Of a stretch of DNA of 64,000 nt, positions 12,856 through 23,400 are shown piece by piece. A model generated the notes under the pieces. It had not been told where the DNA came from. It searched no databases and saw only the letters and a list, made by a program, of their open reading frames with translations. Every line of letters starts with the position of its first letter. Positions within the stretch are counted from its first letter, which is position 1. A program made the translations under genes and the position numbers. The DNA is from Lunularia cruciata (Eukaryota > Streptophyta > Marchantiopsida > Lunulariales > Lunulariaceae), in NCBI GenBank assembly GCA_948567375.1, contig OX419762.1:54169034-54233033 (forward strand). Reading direction: 5' to 3'.

Positions 12856-13000
12856 TGTAACAATATGGAGTTTAGCGACAAAGTTAGTCAGACTTACGAA
12901 GTAGCACATAAGACAAATTAGCCTAGAATATTTTGGAAGTATCTAGGAAGCTTCTTGGGAAGCTTCCCGACTAGCTTAGCTTGCACCGCAAGTAAGTAGC

Positions 13001-13013
13001 TTCTAGAAGCTTC
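13001..13013. promoter_or_regulatory. Perfect three-unit heat shock element in the 5' LTR of A
   Basis: The sequence TTCtaGAAgcTTC fits the HSF-binding consensus TTCnnGAAnnTTC exactly. Further GAAgcTTC dimers lie either side (around 12950-12966 and 13050-13075). The array lies upstream of the TATA box at 13097. Confidence 0.6.
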
Positions 13014-13096
13014 CAACTAGCTTAGCTTGCATGTCAAGGAGACGGCTTCTAGAAGGAAGCTTCTTGAGAAGCTTCTCAAGGGCCTTGTATGCTACC

Positions 13097-13104
13097 TATA
13101 AATA
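13097..13104 (+). promoter_or_regulatory. TATA box of the 5' LTR of element A (TATAAATA)
   Basis: TATAAATA lies about 110 bp before the LTR end, in the position expected for the U3 promoter. It is conserved in the other family LTRs (18259-18266; minus strand 61678-61685). Confidence 0.65.
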
Positions 13105-13209
13105 CCAAAGCCAAAGCCCATGCTAGGCATTTGGAGTTTTCACTCATTCAAGTGTTCCAATGTGAGTTTCCATTCTCCTATTTCTCTCCTTGGTCTCGGT
13201 CTTTTACAT

Positions 13210-13221
13210 TGGTATCAGAGC
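13210..13221 (+). other. Primer binding site of element A, initiator tRNA-Met
   Basis: TGGTATCAGAGC begins one base after the LTR. It is the usual complement of the 3' end of plant initiator tRNA-Met and the norm for chromoviruses. Confidence 0.88.
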
Positions 13222-13479
13222 AAGAAGGAGATAGATGGAATTTATGGACCACCAAATCTACTTTTGCCAAACCATTGGGATTTTCATGTCCAGATATTAC
13301 CCAAGCACCGCTTCACACAATTCATCACCTCACGCTTTGGGCAAGATTTTCTACATATGATCACCGTGTTTGAGGAACCCTTGATACTTCCGGTTGTCAC
13401 TTATGGAGAAAGGTGGACATGATGTATCTATGTGTTAATCAATTAGATAAACTGGGAGTAGTAGGATAGAGTAGTAGCT

Positions 13480-14453
13480 ATGGCGGCAATACCGGGCGTT
13501 ATCCTTGTGATGCAGCAAAAAATTGAGCACCTTACTTGATTGTTGGATGAACGAGACCAACAACAACAAGAAAATGTAGAGAGAGCGTCACTCCGAGATG
13601 GAGAAGATCATATTTGATTTCCAAAACCTAAGGTGTTTGAAGGCAAGAACCTTCTGGGCACAGTTGAGAATTTTGTGTTTGATTGCAAACGTTACTTCAA
13701 AGCCACCAATCTTCAAGAGGAATAGAAATAGATTCTCTTGGCTTCTAGCCAATTGGATGGTGTGGCAAAACTTTGGTAGCATTTCTGAGTGGAGCAAGCT
13801 GAACAATAAATTGTTGCACCAATCTTGACATGGACAAAATTCAAGGATGCAATACTTGGTCGATTTCAAACTATAAATGCCACCCAAGCCGCACAAGATA
13901 AATTGGCGGAGTTGAAGAAAATTGGCTCAATAAGAGGCTACATCATGCAATTTCAGAACATCATCATGCAAATTCCAAATATACAAGAAGGAGAAGTTCT
14001 GGATTGATTTGTGCGGGGATTGAAGTCACAAACCAAATTGGAGGTGACCATGCAAGAACCACAAAACATAAAAGAAGCCATGCAATTGGTTGAGCGCTTT
14101 GATTCCTTGGTTGTGACAACTTGGTCTTGACCTCAACTTACACTAAGCTTACTAGTACAATATGCATAGGTGGAAGAACCAACACCAATGGAGATTGATG
14201 CTATCCAATAGAGGCCACTTGGTGTAGCAGATAGAGAAAGATTGCAACAAAATGGAGATTGTTTTTATTGTCACCAAGTTGGACATTGCATTGCTGAATG
14301 TCCACTTAGGAATGAGCAACCTCAACAAGTTGCCTAGATGGAGTTTGTGGAACCAAATGATCACGGAAACAAAGAATCCAAGTAGGAGATTTTGAGCCAC
14401 CTACTAGGAGCTTCATTAGTTCCAATGGGATTGTAGGGTCAACCTATGCAAGT
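13480..14453 (+). pseudogene. gag of element A, with CCHC zinc knuckle
   Basis: It starts at an ATG (MAAIPGVI...). The capsid-like region includes TWTKFKDAILGRFQ and a 'LAELKKIGSIRGYIMQFQNI' segment typical of plant Retrotrans_gag. The zinc knuckle at 14260-14301 reads CFYCHQVGHCIAEC (C-X2-C-X4-H-X4-C) and is intact. In-frame stops occur before and after it, so no full Gag can be made from this copy. Confidence 0.85.
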
Positions 14454-14765
14454 TTGCTTCACTTGCAAGGTACAATATCTAATCAGGGTTGTAGGATTTT
14501 GGTTGATTTTGGAAGTTCAAAGAACTGCATGTCTATGCAAGTAGCAAAGGAATTGGGTATTCCTATCAAGCCAGTGATTGGAAGTAGTTTGATGATGGCG
14601 GATGGTAGAAAGAGTTCTGCATTCTGCACTTTGCATCCTGTTACCTTCAAGATTGGGAAGGAGTATTTGGAGTGTATGAGGTTTGTAGTGGCATCTCTAC
14701 ACTATGATATCATTCTGGGTCTACCTTGGCTTGAACGTCATAAGGTTCAATTCAATTGGACTTGA
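14454..14765 (+). pseudogene. Aspartic protease domain of element A
   Basis: A 103-codon open frame holds the retropepsin core: GCRILVDFGSSKNC where active copies would have D-S/T-G, then the distal hydrophobic flap-like part and 'YDIILGLPWL'. The catalytic triplet reads DFG, not DSG/DTG, so the enzyme would be dead. The corresponding triplets in B and E read DSR, so each copy has lost it independently. Confidence 0.8.
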
Positions 14766-14850
14766 CGCCAAATTCAAGTACAACACCAAGGTAGGAATCT
14801 CTGATTAGGTTGTCCGGCACCTCTGAGTAAGACACCTAAGAATAGTCAGT

Positions 14851-15030
14851 CCCAAGATGGGAAGTTTGTCAAGAAGGTAGCCATAGAGCAAACCTCGAAG
14901 GGAGTGGAGTCCCAAGATGAGAAGCTTGCCAAGAAGGCAACCATGGAGCAAGGTTGGAAGAGAGATGAGTCCTTGGAAGGGAAGTTGGTTAGTAAAGCAG
15001 CCATAGAGCAAGCTTTGGAGGAAGATAAGT
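14851..15030 (+). repeat. Three 60-bp tandem repeats encoding a protease-RT linker (element A)
   Basis: Three in-phase 60-bp units start at 14851, 14911 and 14971. Each encodes 20 residues of the pattern SxDGKxVxKxAxEQxxKxDE. The same array is found in B (34280-34459) and E (about 48320-48505), so it belongs to the family and is not local slippage. Such a repeated charged linker is not a standard gypsy domain. Confidence 0.8.
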
Positions 15031-15129
15031 CTGTATTTGTAGTGTGGATCAAGCCGATTGCACAAGAACAATTGGAGGAGGGCCAAAAGCCTCATCAAGC
15101 AATGGTTGATTGGATAGTTCAGGAGTTTG

Positions 15130-15800
15130 CAGATGTGCTTTTGGATGATTTGCCAAAGGGATTACCCTTCGATCAAGGTATGCCCTTCAAGATCAAGTTA
15201 TTGCCAGGGAGTACTCAAGTGAGTAGACCGATCTATCGGCTCTCACCAAAGGAGTTGGAGGAGTTGCAAACAACACTTATAGAGTTGTTGGAGAAGGACT
15301 TCATACAACATAGTACCTCTCCTTGGGGAGCACCGGTACTATTTGTTCCAAAGAAGGATGGAGGACTTTGTTTTTTATTGATTACCGTGGGCTCAATAAG
15401 CAAACTGTGAAGAATGCATATCCCTTGCCTTAGATTGACTTGCTTGATCAACTAAGTGGAGTATGCTACTTTTCCAAGTTGGATCTTTGTAGCAGCTATT
15501 GGAAAATTCCTATTGATAGAGAGGATGTGCAAAAGACTACCTTTTATACAAGGTAGGGGCATTTTGAGTGGATAGTTCTACCTTTTGGACTCACTAATGC
15601 TCCAGCAGTCTTCATGGATCAGATGCATCAGGTGTTGGATGGACTATTGGATCGGTCCGTGATGGTGTTCTTGGATGATATCTTAATTTATAGTAAGATA
15701 GAGGCAAAATATGTGAATCATGTGCGAGAAGTCCTAAGATGACTACAACAATGGAAATTTTATTGCAAGAAGTAGAAGTGTGCCTTTTGGCAAAAGGAGG
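15130..15800 (+). pseudogene. Reverse transcriptase domain of element A
   Basis: Reading across frames shows the gypsy RT blocks: YRLSPKELEELQ, PWGAPVLFVPKKDGG, a decayed '[10 protein letters not shown]' region, and FLDDILIYS at about 15668-15695 with both catalytic Asp codons kept. Frameshifts and stops lie between the blocks. Confidence 0.85.
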
Positions 15801-16335
15801 TTACCTTCTTGAGTCATAAGATCTCATTCAAGGGGATCAAGATGGAAGAAGAGAAAATCAAGGCCATTATTGATTGGCCTACCCTGAAGGATGCTATAGA
15901 AGTACGGGCATCCAATGGATTGGCCAGTTTTTACCGACGGTTCATCCATTATTATGCTCATGTGGCTACACCATTGACTGACCTCTTGGGAAAGAACTCG
16001 AGTTTCCATATGGTGTCTTCAAGATCCATTCTTCAACCATATGATCCTCAACTACCTTGTGTGGTTGATTTTGATGCTTCTAACTTTGCAATTGGAGCTG
16101 TGTTGCAACAAGAATTCCCAGATGGACTCCATCCCATTGATTTTGTGTCTCACCGACTCAATACGGCTGAACAGAACTACTCTGCTTGAGATCATGAACA
16201 ACTTGCGATGGTATACACTATCAAGGTATGGAGGCATTATCTCTTGGGGAAACAAGTGATCATGCAAACTGATCACAAACCATTGTTGTAGACCTTACAC
16301 TTGGAACACATGAAGAGTCAACATCATTGATGGGA
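15801..16335 (+). pseudogene. RNase H domain of element A, with an internal deletion
   Basis: The connection domain reads NGLASFYRRFIHYY, followed by DFDASNFAIGAVLQQ (first catalytic Asp) and a second region near 16190-16320. Compared with B, about 50 bp encoding a tract like TTRHKEAFQKLKH have been deleted between LLGKNSS and VSSRSIL. Stops occur at several positions. Confidence 0.8.
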
Positions 16336-16348
16336 GGAACAACTCCAA

Positions 16349-17640
16349 TTGTATGACATCAAAGTTGAGTACAAACCAGGTTGGTTCCATGTCATCCCTG
16401 ATGCTTCATCACAACAACCTGATTTGAAGTCTCTTCCTCTCATCATAGTGGCAATTTCAATGGTGTCAATTGACTCCAAGGTCCAAAACAAGTTTCAGTC
16501 AGCTCTACACCAAGATCCCTTCTTCCAAATGGTACATGGTTGCCTTACGGCATGCGATAAGAAGCACAACACCTTCTCTATGAAGGAGGGCCTTTTATTC
16601 CATGAAGGACGGGTCTATGTTCCAGCTAAAGGTGATCTTCAATTTGTGCGCCTTCAAGAAGCTCATGATTTACCCATTGCTGGTCACATGGGTGTGGACA
16701 AGACCTTGGGTACCCTCCAACGTCAATGGTGGTGGCCCAACATGACACAAGATGTTCAAGAATTTGTCCAATTGTGTAAGAGCTGCCAACATAACAAGGC
16801 CAACAACCAGAAGCCGGGTGGACTCCTTCAACCACTCACCATTCCATCCGCTTGCTAGGAGCATGTGAGCTTGGATCTCATCACATCTTGCCAAAGATAA
16901 AACAAGGACACACTGCAATTGTGGTGTTTGTGGATAAGCTTAGTAAGCAAATCCACTTGGCACCAACCTATGATACCGTGGATGCTCCAACCTTAGCGCA
17001 AATCTACTTCAACAATGTCTTCAAAGCATCATGGGATGCCACATGTACTCATCTCCGATCGTGATCCTTGACTTATTGGGAAGTTTTGGCAAGCACTCTT
17101 CCAGATACTCGGCACCAAGCTTACTTTGTCCACGGCCTATCATCCTCAAACTGATGGACAAACCAAACGTGCAAATTGTACATTGGGAGATATGCTGCAT
17201 GCCTTTGTCAATGTCCACCATACCAATTGGGATGAATGTCTTGCAGTTGTAGAATTTGCCTACAACAATTCCAAACATACAAGCACTAGATTTTCTCCTT
17301 TTTGTCTCAATTTTAGCCAAGATCCGCTTGTTCTAGATTCTCTTCTTGCTCCCCCTCCATCTCAAGTTCCTCATACTTCCACATTCTTGACCACTATATC
17401 CCACTCTCTCCAACAAGCCAAGTCTCACCTCCTTGTTGCTCAGAATAGCCAAAAACAATATGCGGACCACCATCATTGTGATCTCATCTTTGAAGTCGGT
17501 GATAAAGTCATGCTATTCTCTAGTAACCTCCCTCTCCCACTTGATACCCAAGTTTGTAAACTTGCCTCTAATTGGATAGGACCCTTTGATATCACCCAAG
17601 TTGTCTCTCTTATTGCTTATTGACTTGCCTTGCCTTGTCA
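16349..17640 (+). pseudogene. Integrase of element A
   Basis: The HHCC zinc-binding N-terminus is visible (LPIAGHMGVDKTLG ... CKSCQHNK) and is followed by a decayed catalytic core. The TAYHPQTDGQT block survives, but the catalytic Glu of GQTE is replaced by Lys (GQTKRANC). The codon for Gln in the 'LFQILG' segment is CAG at 17102-17104, whereas B, D and E have TAG there. The C-terminal GPFDIT barrel (about 17570-17600) is present. Confidence 0.85.
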
Positions 17641-17750
17641 TATGCATATCCATCATGTCTTTCATGTTTCTAAGTTGAAACCCTTTGTTCCTAACTCCAC
17701 TTCCTCTTCCTCTCCACCCTCCTCCTCTTCCTGTCACTATCAATGATCAT

Positions 17751-18026
17751 GAGGAGTACAAATTTGATTGTATCCTTGCACGTCACCATATTCAACAAGG
17801 CCATCGCCAACATACGGAGTACAAGGTCCTTTGGAAAGGGTATCCCCTTCATGATGCCATATGGGAACCTCTTTCTCACCTCTAGAATGCACAAACGGCC
17901 ATCCAAGAATTCAAAGCTTTAGTGGCGATGAAGACATCACCAACTAGTGGCGGGGGAATATGTAACAATATGGAGTTTAGTGACAAAGTTAGTCGGACTT
18001 ACAAAGTAGCACATAAGACAAATTAG
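17751..18026 (+). pseudogene. Chromodomain and U3-encoded tail of element A
   Basis: EEYKFDCILARHHIQQGHRQ...YKVLWKGYPLHDAIWEPLSHL is a clear chromodomain, the module by which chromoviruses bind chromatin at the target. The frame then passes through the polypurine tract into the 3' LTR and stops at 18024-18026, so about 20 C-terminal residues are encoded by U3. D and E share this arrangement. Confidence 0.82.
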
Positions 18027-18114
18027 CCTACAATATTCTGAAAGTATCTAGGAAGCTTCTTGGGAAGCTTCCCGACTAGCTTAGCTTGCAACACACGTAA
18101 GTAGTTTCTAGAAG

Positions 18115-18132
18115 GAAGCTTCTAGAAGCTTC
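18115..18132. promoter_or_regulatory. Perfect four-unit heat shock element in the 3' LTR of A
   Basis: GAAgcTTCtaGAAgcTTC contains four alternating nGAAn/nTTCn units without mismatch. It lies about 130 bp upstream of the LTR's TATA box. Known heat-activated plant retroelements such as ONSEN (Ty1/copia) use the same kind of site. Confidence 0.65.
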
Positions 18133-18258
18133 AAACTAGCTTAGCTTGCACGTCAAGTAGGCGGCTTCTAGAAGGAAGCTTCTTGAGAAGCTTCCTAGTT
18201 CACTTGGCTTGCACTCTAAGAAAGCGAGAGAAGCTTCTCAAGGGCCTTGTATGCTACC

Positions 18259-18266
18259 TATAAATA
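18259..18266 (+). promoter_or_regulatory. TATA box in the 3' LTR of A (TATAAATA)
   Basis: Identical to the 5' LTR copy, downstream of the heat shock element array. Confidence 0.6.
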
Positions 18267-18375
18267 CCAAAGCCAAAGTTCATGCTAGGCATTTGGAGTT
18301 TTCCCTCATTCAAGTGTCCCAATGTGAGTTTCCATTCTCCTATTTCTCTCCTCGGTCTCGGTCTTTTACATGACT

Positions 18376-18479
18376 AATGTAGAACCATCCTTTATCTCTA
18401 TATAAATAATATCTCTCAAGTACTTATAATACCAAACTAAATATTACAATAGCACATACATGCACAATTGGGTGTTATA
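18376..18479 (-). repeat. Dispersed repeat R, copy 1, right part
   Basis: It continues the R sequence interrupted at 12855 ('aatgtagaaccatcc...' to 'gggtgttata') and matches 55575-55678 base for base over long stretches. Left and right parts together give about 660 bp. Confidence 0.75.
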
Positions 18480-19040
18480 GAGGAGTGATTCCTCAACTAC
18501 CGTTCATGTATTTATGATTTTCAATCATGCAGTTCAACACATAGCTAAAGAAGAAGTGTACAATAATATATTAGCCTTGTGCCACATCAGCTTAGGCTCT
18601 AAAGTTCACAATAAAATTATACAAGAGGAAAGATTCTACTTCCCATAGGGCACTTAGTCCATCTCCCATAGGAGTCCACTTGTATTAATCTACAAATCTT
18701 CAAGAAATCCTTCAATTATCTTTGTTGGCCAAATTAAGATTATCCCTCAAGGGAAGTGACTTCCCTTTAAATACTGGATCCTAACATTGGAAAGAATTTC
18801 CTAACTTACCTTAAAACACTACACTAGTTTGCAGCCATCGCTACCCTAGTAGTTTGTGCCATAATGGCCAATTGGCTCTCCTTTCTTAGATGCTAGATGA
18901 TCCTAACATGTCAACATGCCATTGAACTCTTCATTATTTTTTCTACTACTATGCATTCTTGTAGATCTTCTCTTCCTGTACATTTGTACTTCTCATTATG
19001 TCATGTATCAGCCTATTTTGCCACATGACATAGCCCTCTC
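18480..19040. other. No feature recognised
   Basis: AT-rich sequence with short ORFs only. It may be the distal end of element C or its flank; no LTR end could be identified. Confidence 0.4.
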
Positions 19041-19777
19041 CTAAGTCCTTGCACTCCAAGCAAGACTAGGAAGGTCACCTTTTGTTTTTTTTTTTAGTGA
19101 TTGTTTGTCTAAAGAGGTTGAAGGCTCTTTCCTCCTTAACATCCTAGCCCAATCTGTTGTATAGCTATGCCAAATTCTTGCAATACACAACAACACAAAA
19201 AAATTACAATATCCTTTGTAATATACCATTATTTTTTTGGAGCAATTCTCTAACATGGCTATAGTCTCCCTTAGGCTTACCAAGTGGGCTAGCAATGTAG
19301 CTTTTTCCTGTATGTGAGTGATGAATTGCCCTAGAGCAGGCACCTCCAAATCCAATCTTTCTTGAAGTTCCTATTTGAGACCTCACAAAAGTGTGTATAG
19401 GGATGCGGGCAAGTCCATTTTGCTCTATATTGTAGGGAGTAGCGTTAATTGGTGCAGGTTCCTTGAAACTAAGTGATAGCAAACATAGCAAGGTATTAGT
19501 GGGTACCATCAATCTAGGGTGTTCCTAGAATCAAATAGACACATGAGAAATTTGGTCATGTCTAAGTATTTAACTAAAATCCTCATGTCCTACTGCGGGA
19601 ATCACTAAGCTCCTTACATGGATTTTCCAATTTGAGTGTTAAGATATGGGAAACCCTTTGACCATAGGCTTGCTTGACTTAGGGATATACTAGACAACTC
19701 TAGAGAAATCTGAGTCACTTGAATTGACCTCCTCCTCACTAAGGTCCATGTCCTATACCTTGTTGTAACACTTGATT
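19041..19777 (-). pseudogene. Distal part of the extra ORF region of element C
   Basis: Minus-strand open segments (19041-19355 and 19204-19512, different frames) encode leucine-rich, helix-prone peptides such as SLRETIAMLENCSKKI. They continue the style of the coiled-coil ORF at 20500-24628 after the R2 insertion. There is no recognised domain. Confidence 0.3.
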
Positions 19778-20468
19778 TGTAACACCCATTTGTGCATGTG
19801 TGTGATATTGTGATATTTAGTTTGGTATTACAAGTAATTGAGAGATATTATTTGTATAGAGATAAAGGATGGTTCTACCTTAGTCATGATTAGCCAAAGT
19901 TAGTCAAAGCTAAGATAAAAGGGATCTTACTTTAGAGGAAGTAGAAAAGATGAGCACCACTATTTTGGATTCTAGTCTATTGACTTGGTATTATTCCTAG
20001 GTGTTTGGCTTTGAGGAAAGAGTTGACAACTCTTGGACCCACAAACCTTATTGTTTTGGATTCTTGTATAGTCCAAGGAAAACCCATGTGAAGAAATCCT
20101 TGATTTAGTAGTTGGGTCAAGATAAGACCACATGCTTAAGAGAACATTCCTATGAGTATGGATATTCCTTTAGTTTTTTGATTTTATTTGACTTTTGGCC
20201 TAGTAACTTGAGTTACTTTAGTACTTAGTAACTTTAGTGTGTAACTATTTCACAAGTATATAAACTAGGAGTGGAGAGGTACTCATCATCCTTTCATTTG
20301 CAACTATCTCTCTCTCATTGAGTTCTTTAGTGAGCAATGTTTTGAGTCTTGGAGTGTTAGCCTTGGAGGAGTATGATGGAGTTGGGGTTCTTTGCCTTCT
20401 TAGTTCATGGTGCACTACCATAAGAGCCATCAGACTTTCATCTTGAGTGAGAGATAGGCCAGCTCACA
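19778..20468 (+). repeat. Dispersed repeat R, copy 2 (LTR-like, 691 bp)
   Basis: It starts TGTAACACCC, has TATATAAA at about 20257, and ends CAGCTCACA. The TG...CA ends, internal TATA and length are those of an LTR, and no internal element follows, so a solo LTR is the simplest reading. A 5-bp duplication is not evident (TGATT left, GATCA right), as for all R copies here. Confidence 0.7.
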
Positions 20469-20499
20469 GATCATACATGAGCTAAGTGCATTGTATGTC

Positions 20500-23400
20500 A
20501 AGGAATACTTGCAAGCATGGTTGTATTTGCTTCCTACTCATTTCTGCAAGATTTTGATGGCTTGACCTACCACTTGGGCAAAATTGGTCTAGGTCTGCTC
20601 TCCTTACTACTCAAAGGAAATCATTAGTTCTTAGATCAAGTGCTAATTTGGACATTTTGTGACCTAAGATCTTTGTTGATTGTGGCATTGCAGGCTCCTT
20701 GTAATTGGGTATCCTTGTAGATCCTTGTAATCTCCTTATCAAATATTTGGTTTACCTTGATGTACTCCCTTGTAGAGCATAAATGTGGCTTCAATGCCAA
20801 CTCTTGATTCACTGACTTGATACAATCCACTAAGTACCTTAAGGTGAAATATGGGAGGTTTACTACCACATACATTAGTTTGTGAGGGTTCTCCTATTGT
20901 GTGTCTCCTTGCAATATGGCTTTAGCAATTACATAATAGGTTCTCCATAGTTCCCATGATCTGATCTCATACACCTAAAGCATAAAAAATTGTTATGTGC
21001 TAATGGTTGCCCTTAGAGATATGTGATGGTTAATGGCCACTCCCATAGTAAGGAGGGCCAGGTCAAAATGGTAGATTTAATCTACCAAGGTGAATACCAA
21101 CATTTCCTATTGGAGATAGCTAAAACACATGAATACCTCCCTCTAGGTATCTTGCATTAAATTTTGCCAAGGGAGAAAGGGATACCAAGCCAAGCTTATC
21201 CATTTGATAGAATGCTATTGCCGCTGCTTCAACTTGTTCACATTAATTTACTATGGAGGTAATGAACAAAGGTAATGATTAGAGGTAAGGTAGTTATGAA
21301 AATCAAGTTATAGTTGGAATTTTAGGGGGAGGAGGGGGAGGGGGGAGGGATTGGAATGACTAGCCGTAACCATCCTAAAAGTCATGAGGATCCTACGGGG
21401 CCCATTTTACCATATTAGGAGAAGGAACCATTCATAGTTTTAGGGCCCGGATTGCCATCATTTACAAGGCACAAATTTCCAACCTCTTTATTTGTCTTGT
21501 GTATGGGGTGATTATTACCTTTTCAACAAGATATTGAGGTTCCAAAGCCTGAGATGCAATCATAAAGAAGAAAACTCCTCATTTAGAGTGACTACATATT
21601 TGACTAGCTGTTCCACTAGCTCCATAGCTTCAAAGGTTAGTTGGACTCCTTCTTGATTGGTTATGTTAGAGGCCATAGATTCCTTGTGCTTTACTTTTTT
21701 TTGGGATGGTACCAATGGAAATTTTCCTTCTATTGGGATCTCTTCCTTTGTATGCACTTGTTTGTTGGTACCTCTTCCCAAAGAGTATCTTGCAATATCT
21801 CCCAACTTGAGACGCTATTGCATGGTGTTGTATGGACTTATCTAGTTCATCCCTTCTTCCAATAAGTCTAGAATATTGTCTCCCTATTCCTCTCAATGCC
21901 CTTCTTTGGTTATTAGATCAAGTACATCAATGACACGGATCACTTCTATTGTACTTCCCATATTTTTGATACTTGTTGATGATCAGCCCTCTGGTTGGGG
22001 ACCTTGCCAACCTTGTAACTCTACTTCTTATGGAGGCTATGCATTTCTCAAGGGATATTCCCCCCATAGCTTCCTGGTGTATGGGACTATTTCTTGCATT
22101 CTGCCCTTGGGTTGGGCTGCTTCCCCTCTTCTTCCCAAGAGAGGATTCGGGTTGGCTCCTTGCACATGAGGGAGTTGTAGCCAAGATGAAGTAAAAGCAA
22201 GGGATCTGCCTCCTATGGGACCCCTTCTACTAAGTGACCTTGCTCCATCATCTTCAAAGCCTCTTTTTTTAGGTCCACTACCCATGGATCCTTAAGGCTC
22301 TTCTTTCTTTGTATCCTCATCCTTGTCAGCCTTAGAGTCCTCTTCCTTTGTGGGAGGTTCTTACTTGTGACAAGTGATAAACCAGAGTAATTGATTAACC
22401 TTTTGCTCTAATTTTTGGTTTTGGATCATCAAGTCATTTCTAGACTTTTGCTAGGCTTCTACCTCCACCTGCTCTTCTCATCTCTTCTCCTTATAATACA
22501 GAAAATATTTTCTATACCAAGTCTTCTCATTGGTTAGCTTAGTTGTAGTTACTTGTAGGGACGTTATTTGTTCCTCCAAGGTTTTCCTTGCTTCTGTCTA
22601 AGTGCTTTTCTCCTTCTCCAAACTTGCAATGGTTGATTCTAATGCCCACTAGGATAGTTTTAATCCTTCAACATCTCTACTGGACTCCTCCTTTGATTCA
22701 ATTAGTTCCCATATCTTTCTTCCATGGCCTTGGTATCTTCCTTGGCATGACTTGTTTGGTTTCTTATTATCAAGAGATCACTTTTTTTTCTTCTTCTCTA
22801 TGTGGGCATAGAATAATTGAGCATCCAAGGTAAAGTTCTACACTTTTGCAAGTTGTACTTGTAAGCTTTTCCATGTTTGCTAGCTCTTTCGTAAGCTTGA
22901 TAGTCTCCTTATGCCAGTCTAATTGCTTCTTAGCCCAAACCAACTCCACATCCTAGAGTTTATGGGTGCTCTCCTTTGTACTGCTCTTGCTCCTCCTATA
23001 GCTCTGGAATTTTGTTCCGGGCCAACTATCTGTGTTTTAGGTCCATCAAGATGGACAAGGCTTTGAGTTTCTAACTTGGTTGGGGTGCCCAACCCACTTA
23101 TCAAATTGTTCCTTGATTACTAGGCTATTGAAAAGGATGGCCATGAGGTAAGATGATGCTCCCAACCTACCTCATTCTATAGGGTTGGTTTCTTGCAATC
23201 ATTGATTCAGTGATATGGGCTGGAGTCTCATGGAACCATGGGTTAAGGACTCAAGAATCATTGCTAACACTTGAGAGAAGAGTCTGATTCCCTCATCCAA
23301 ACTTAGGAACCTAGCCAATTGGTGGAGTTCTTGGGAAAACCTCCTATCTGAGGTTCACTTTGGGAATCATCTTCCAATTGGATGTGGGGTTCTCGCAATG

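Larger units (their letters stand above)
12856..13208 (+). repeat. 5' LTR of element A (353 bp)
   Basis: It starts TGTAACAATATGG and ends GGTCTTTTACA. U3 is built from degenerate ~60-bp units, each with 'CTAGCTTAGCTTGCA' and AGCTTC/GAAGCT palindromes. It has about one unit fewer than the 3' LTR, which explains its shorter length. Confidence 0.92.
12856..18370 (+). mobile_element. Ty3/gypsy chromovirus A, complete with both LTRs
   Basis: This 5,515-bp element has LTRs starting TGTAACA and ending TTTTACA. The target duplication TGACT lies immediately outside (12851-12855 and 18371-18375). An initiator-Met primer binding site follows the 5' LTR and a purine-rich tract precedes the 3' LTR. The polyprotein order gag, protease, RT, RNase H, integrase, chromodomain defines a chromovirus. 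It is inserted in repeat R copy 1. LTRs differ in length (353 versus 410 bp), and about ten substitutions are visible in the first ~145 aligned bases, so the insertion is old. The reading frame has many stops. Confidence 0.93.
17961..18370 (+). repeat. 3' LTR of element A (410 bp)
   Basis: It starts TGTAACAATATGG right after the polypurine tract (GGCGGGGGAATA) and ends TCTTTTACA before TGACT. It holds one more internal repeat unit than the 5' LTR. Confidence 0.92.
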
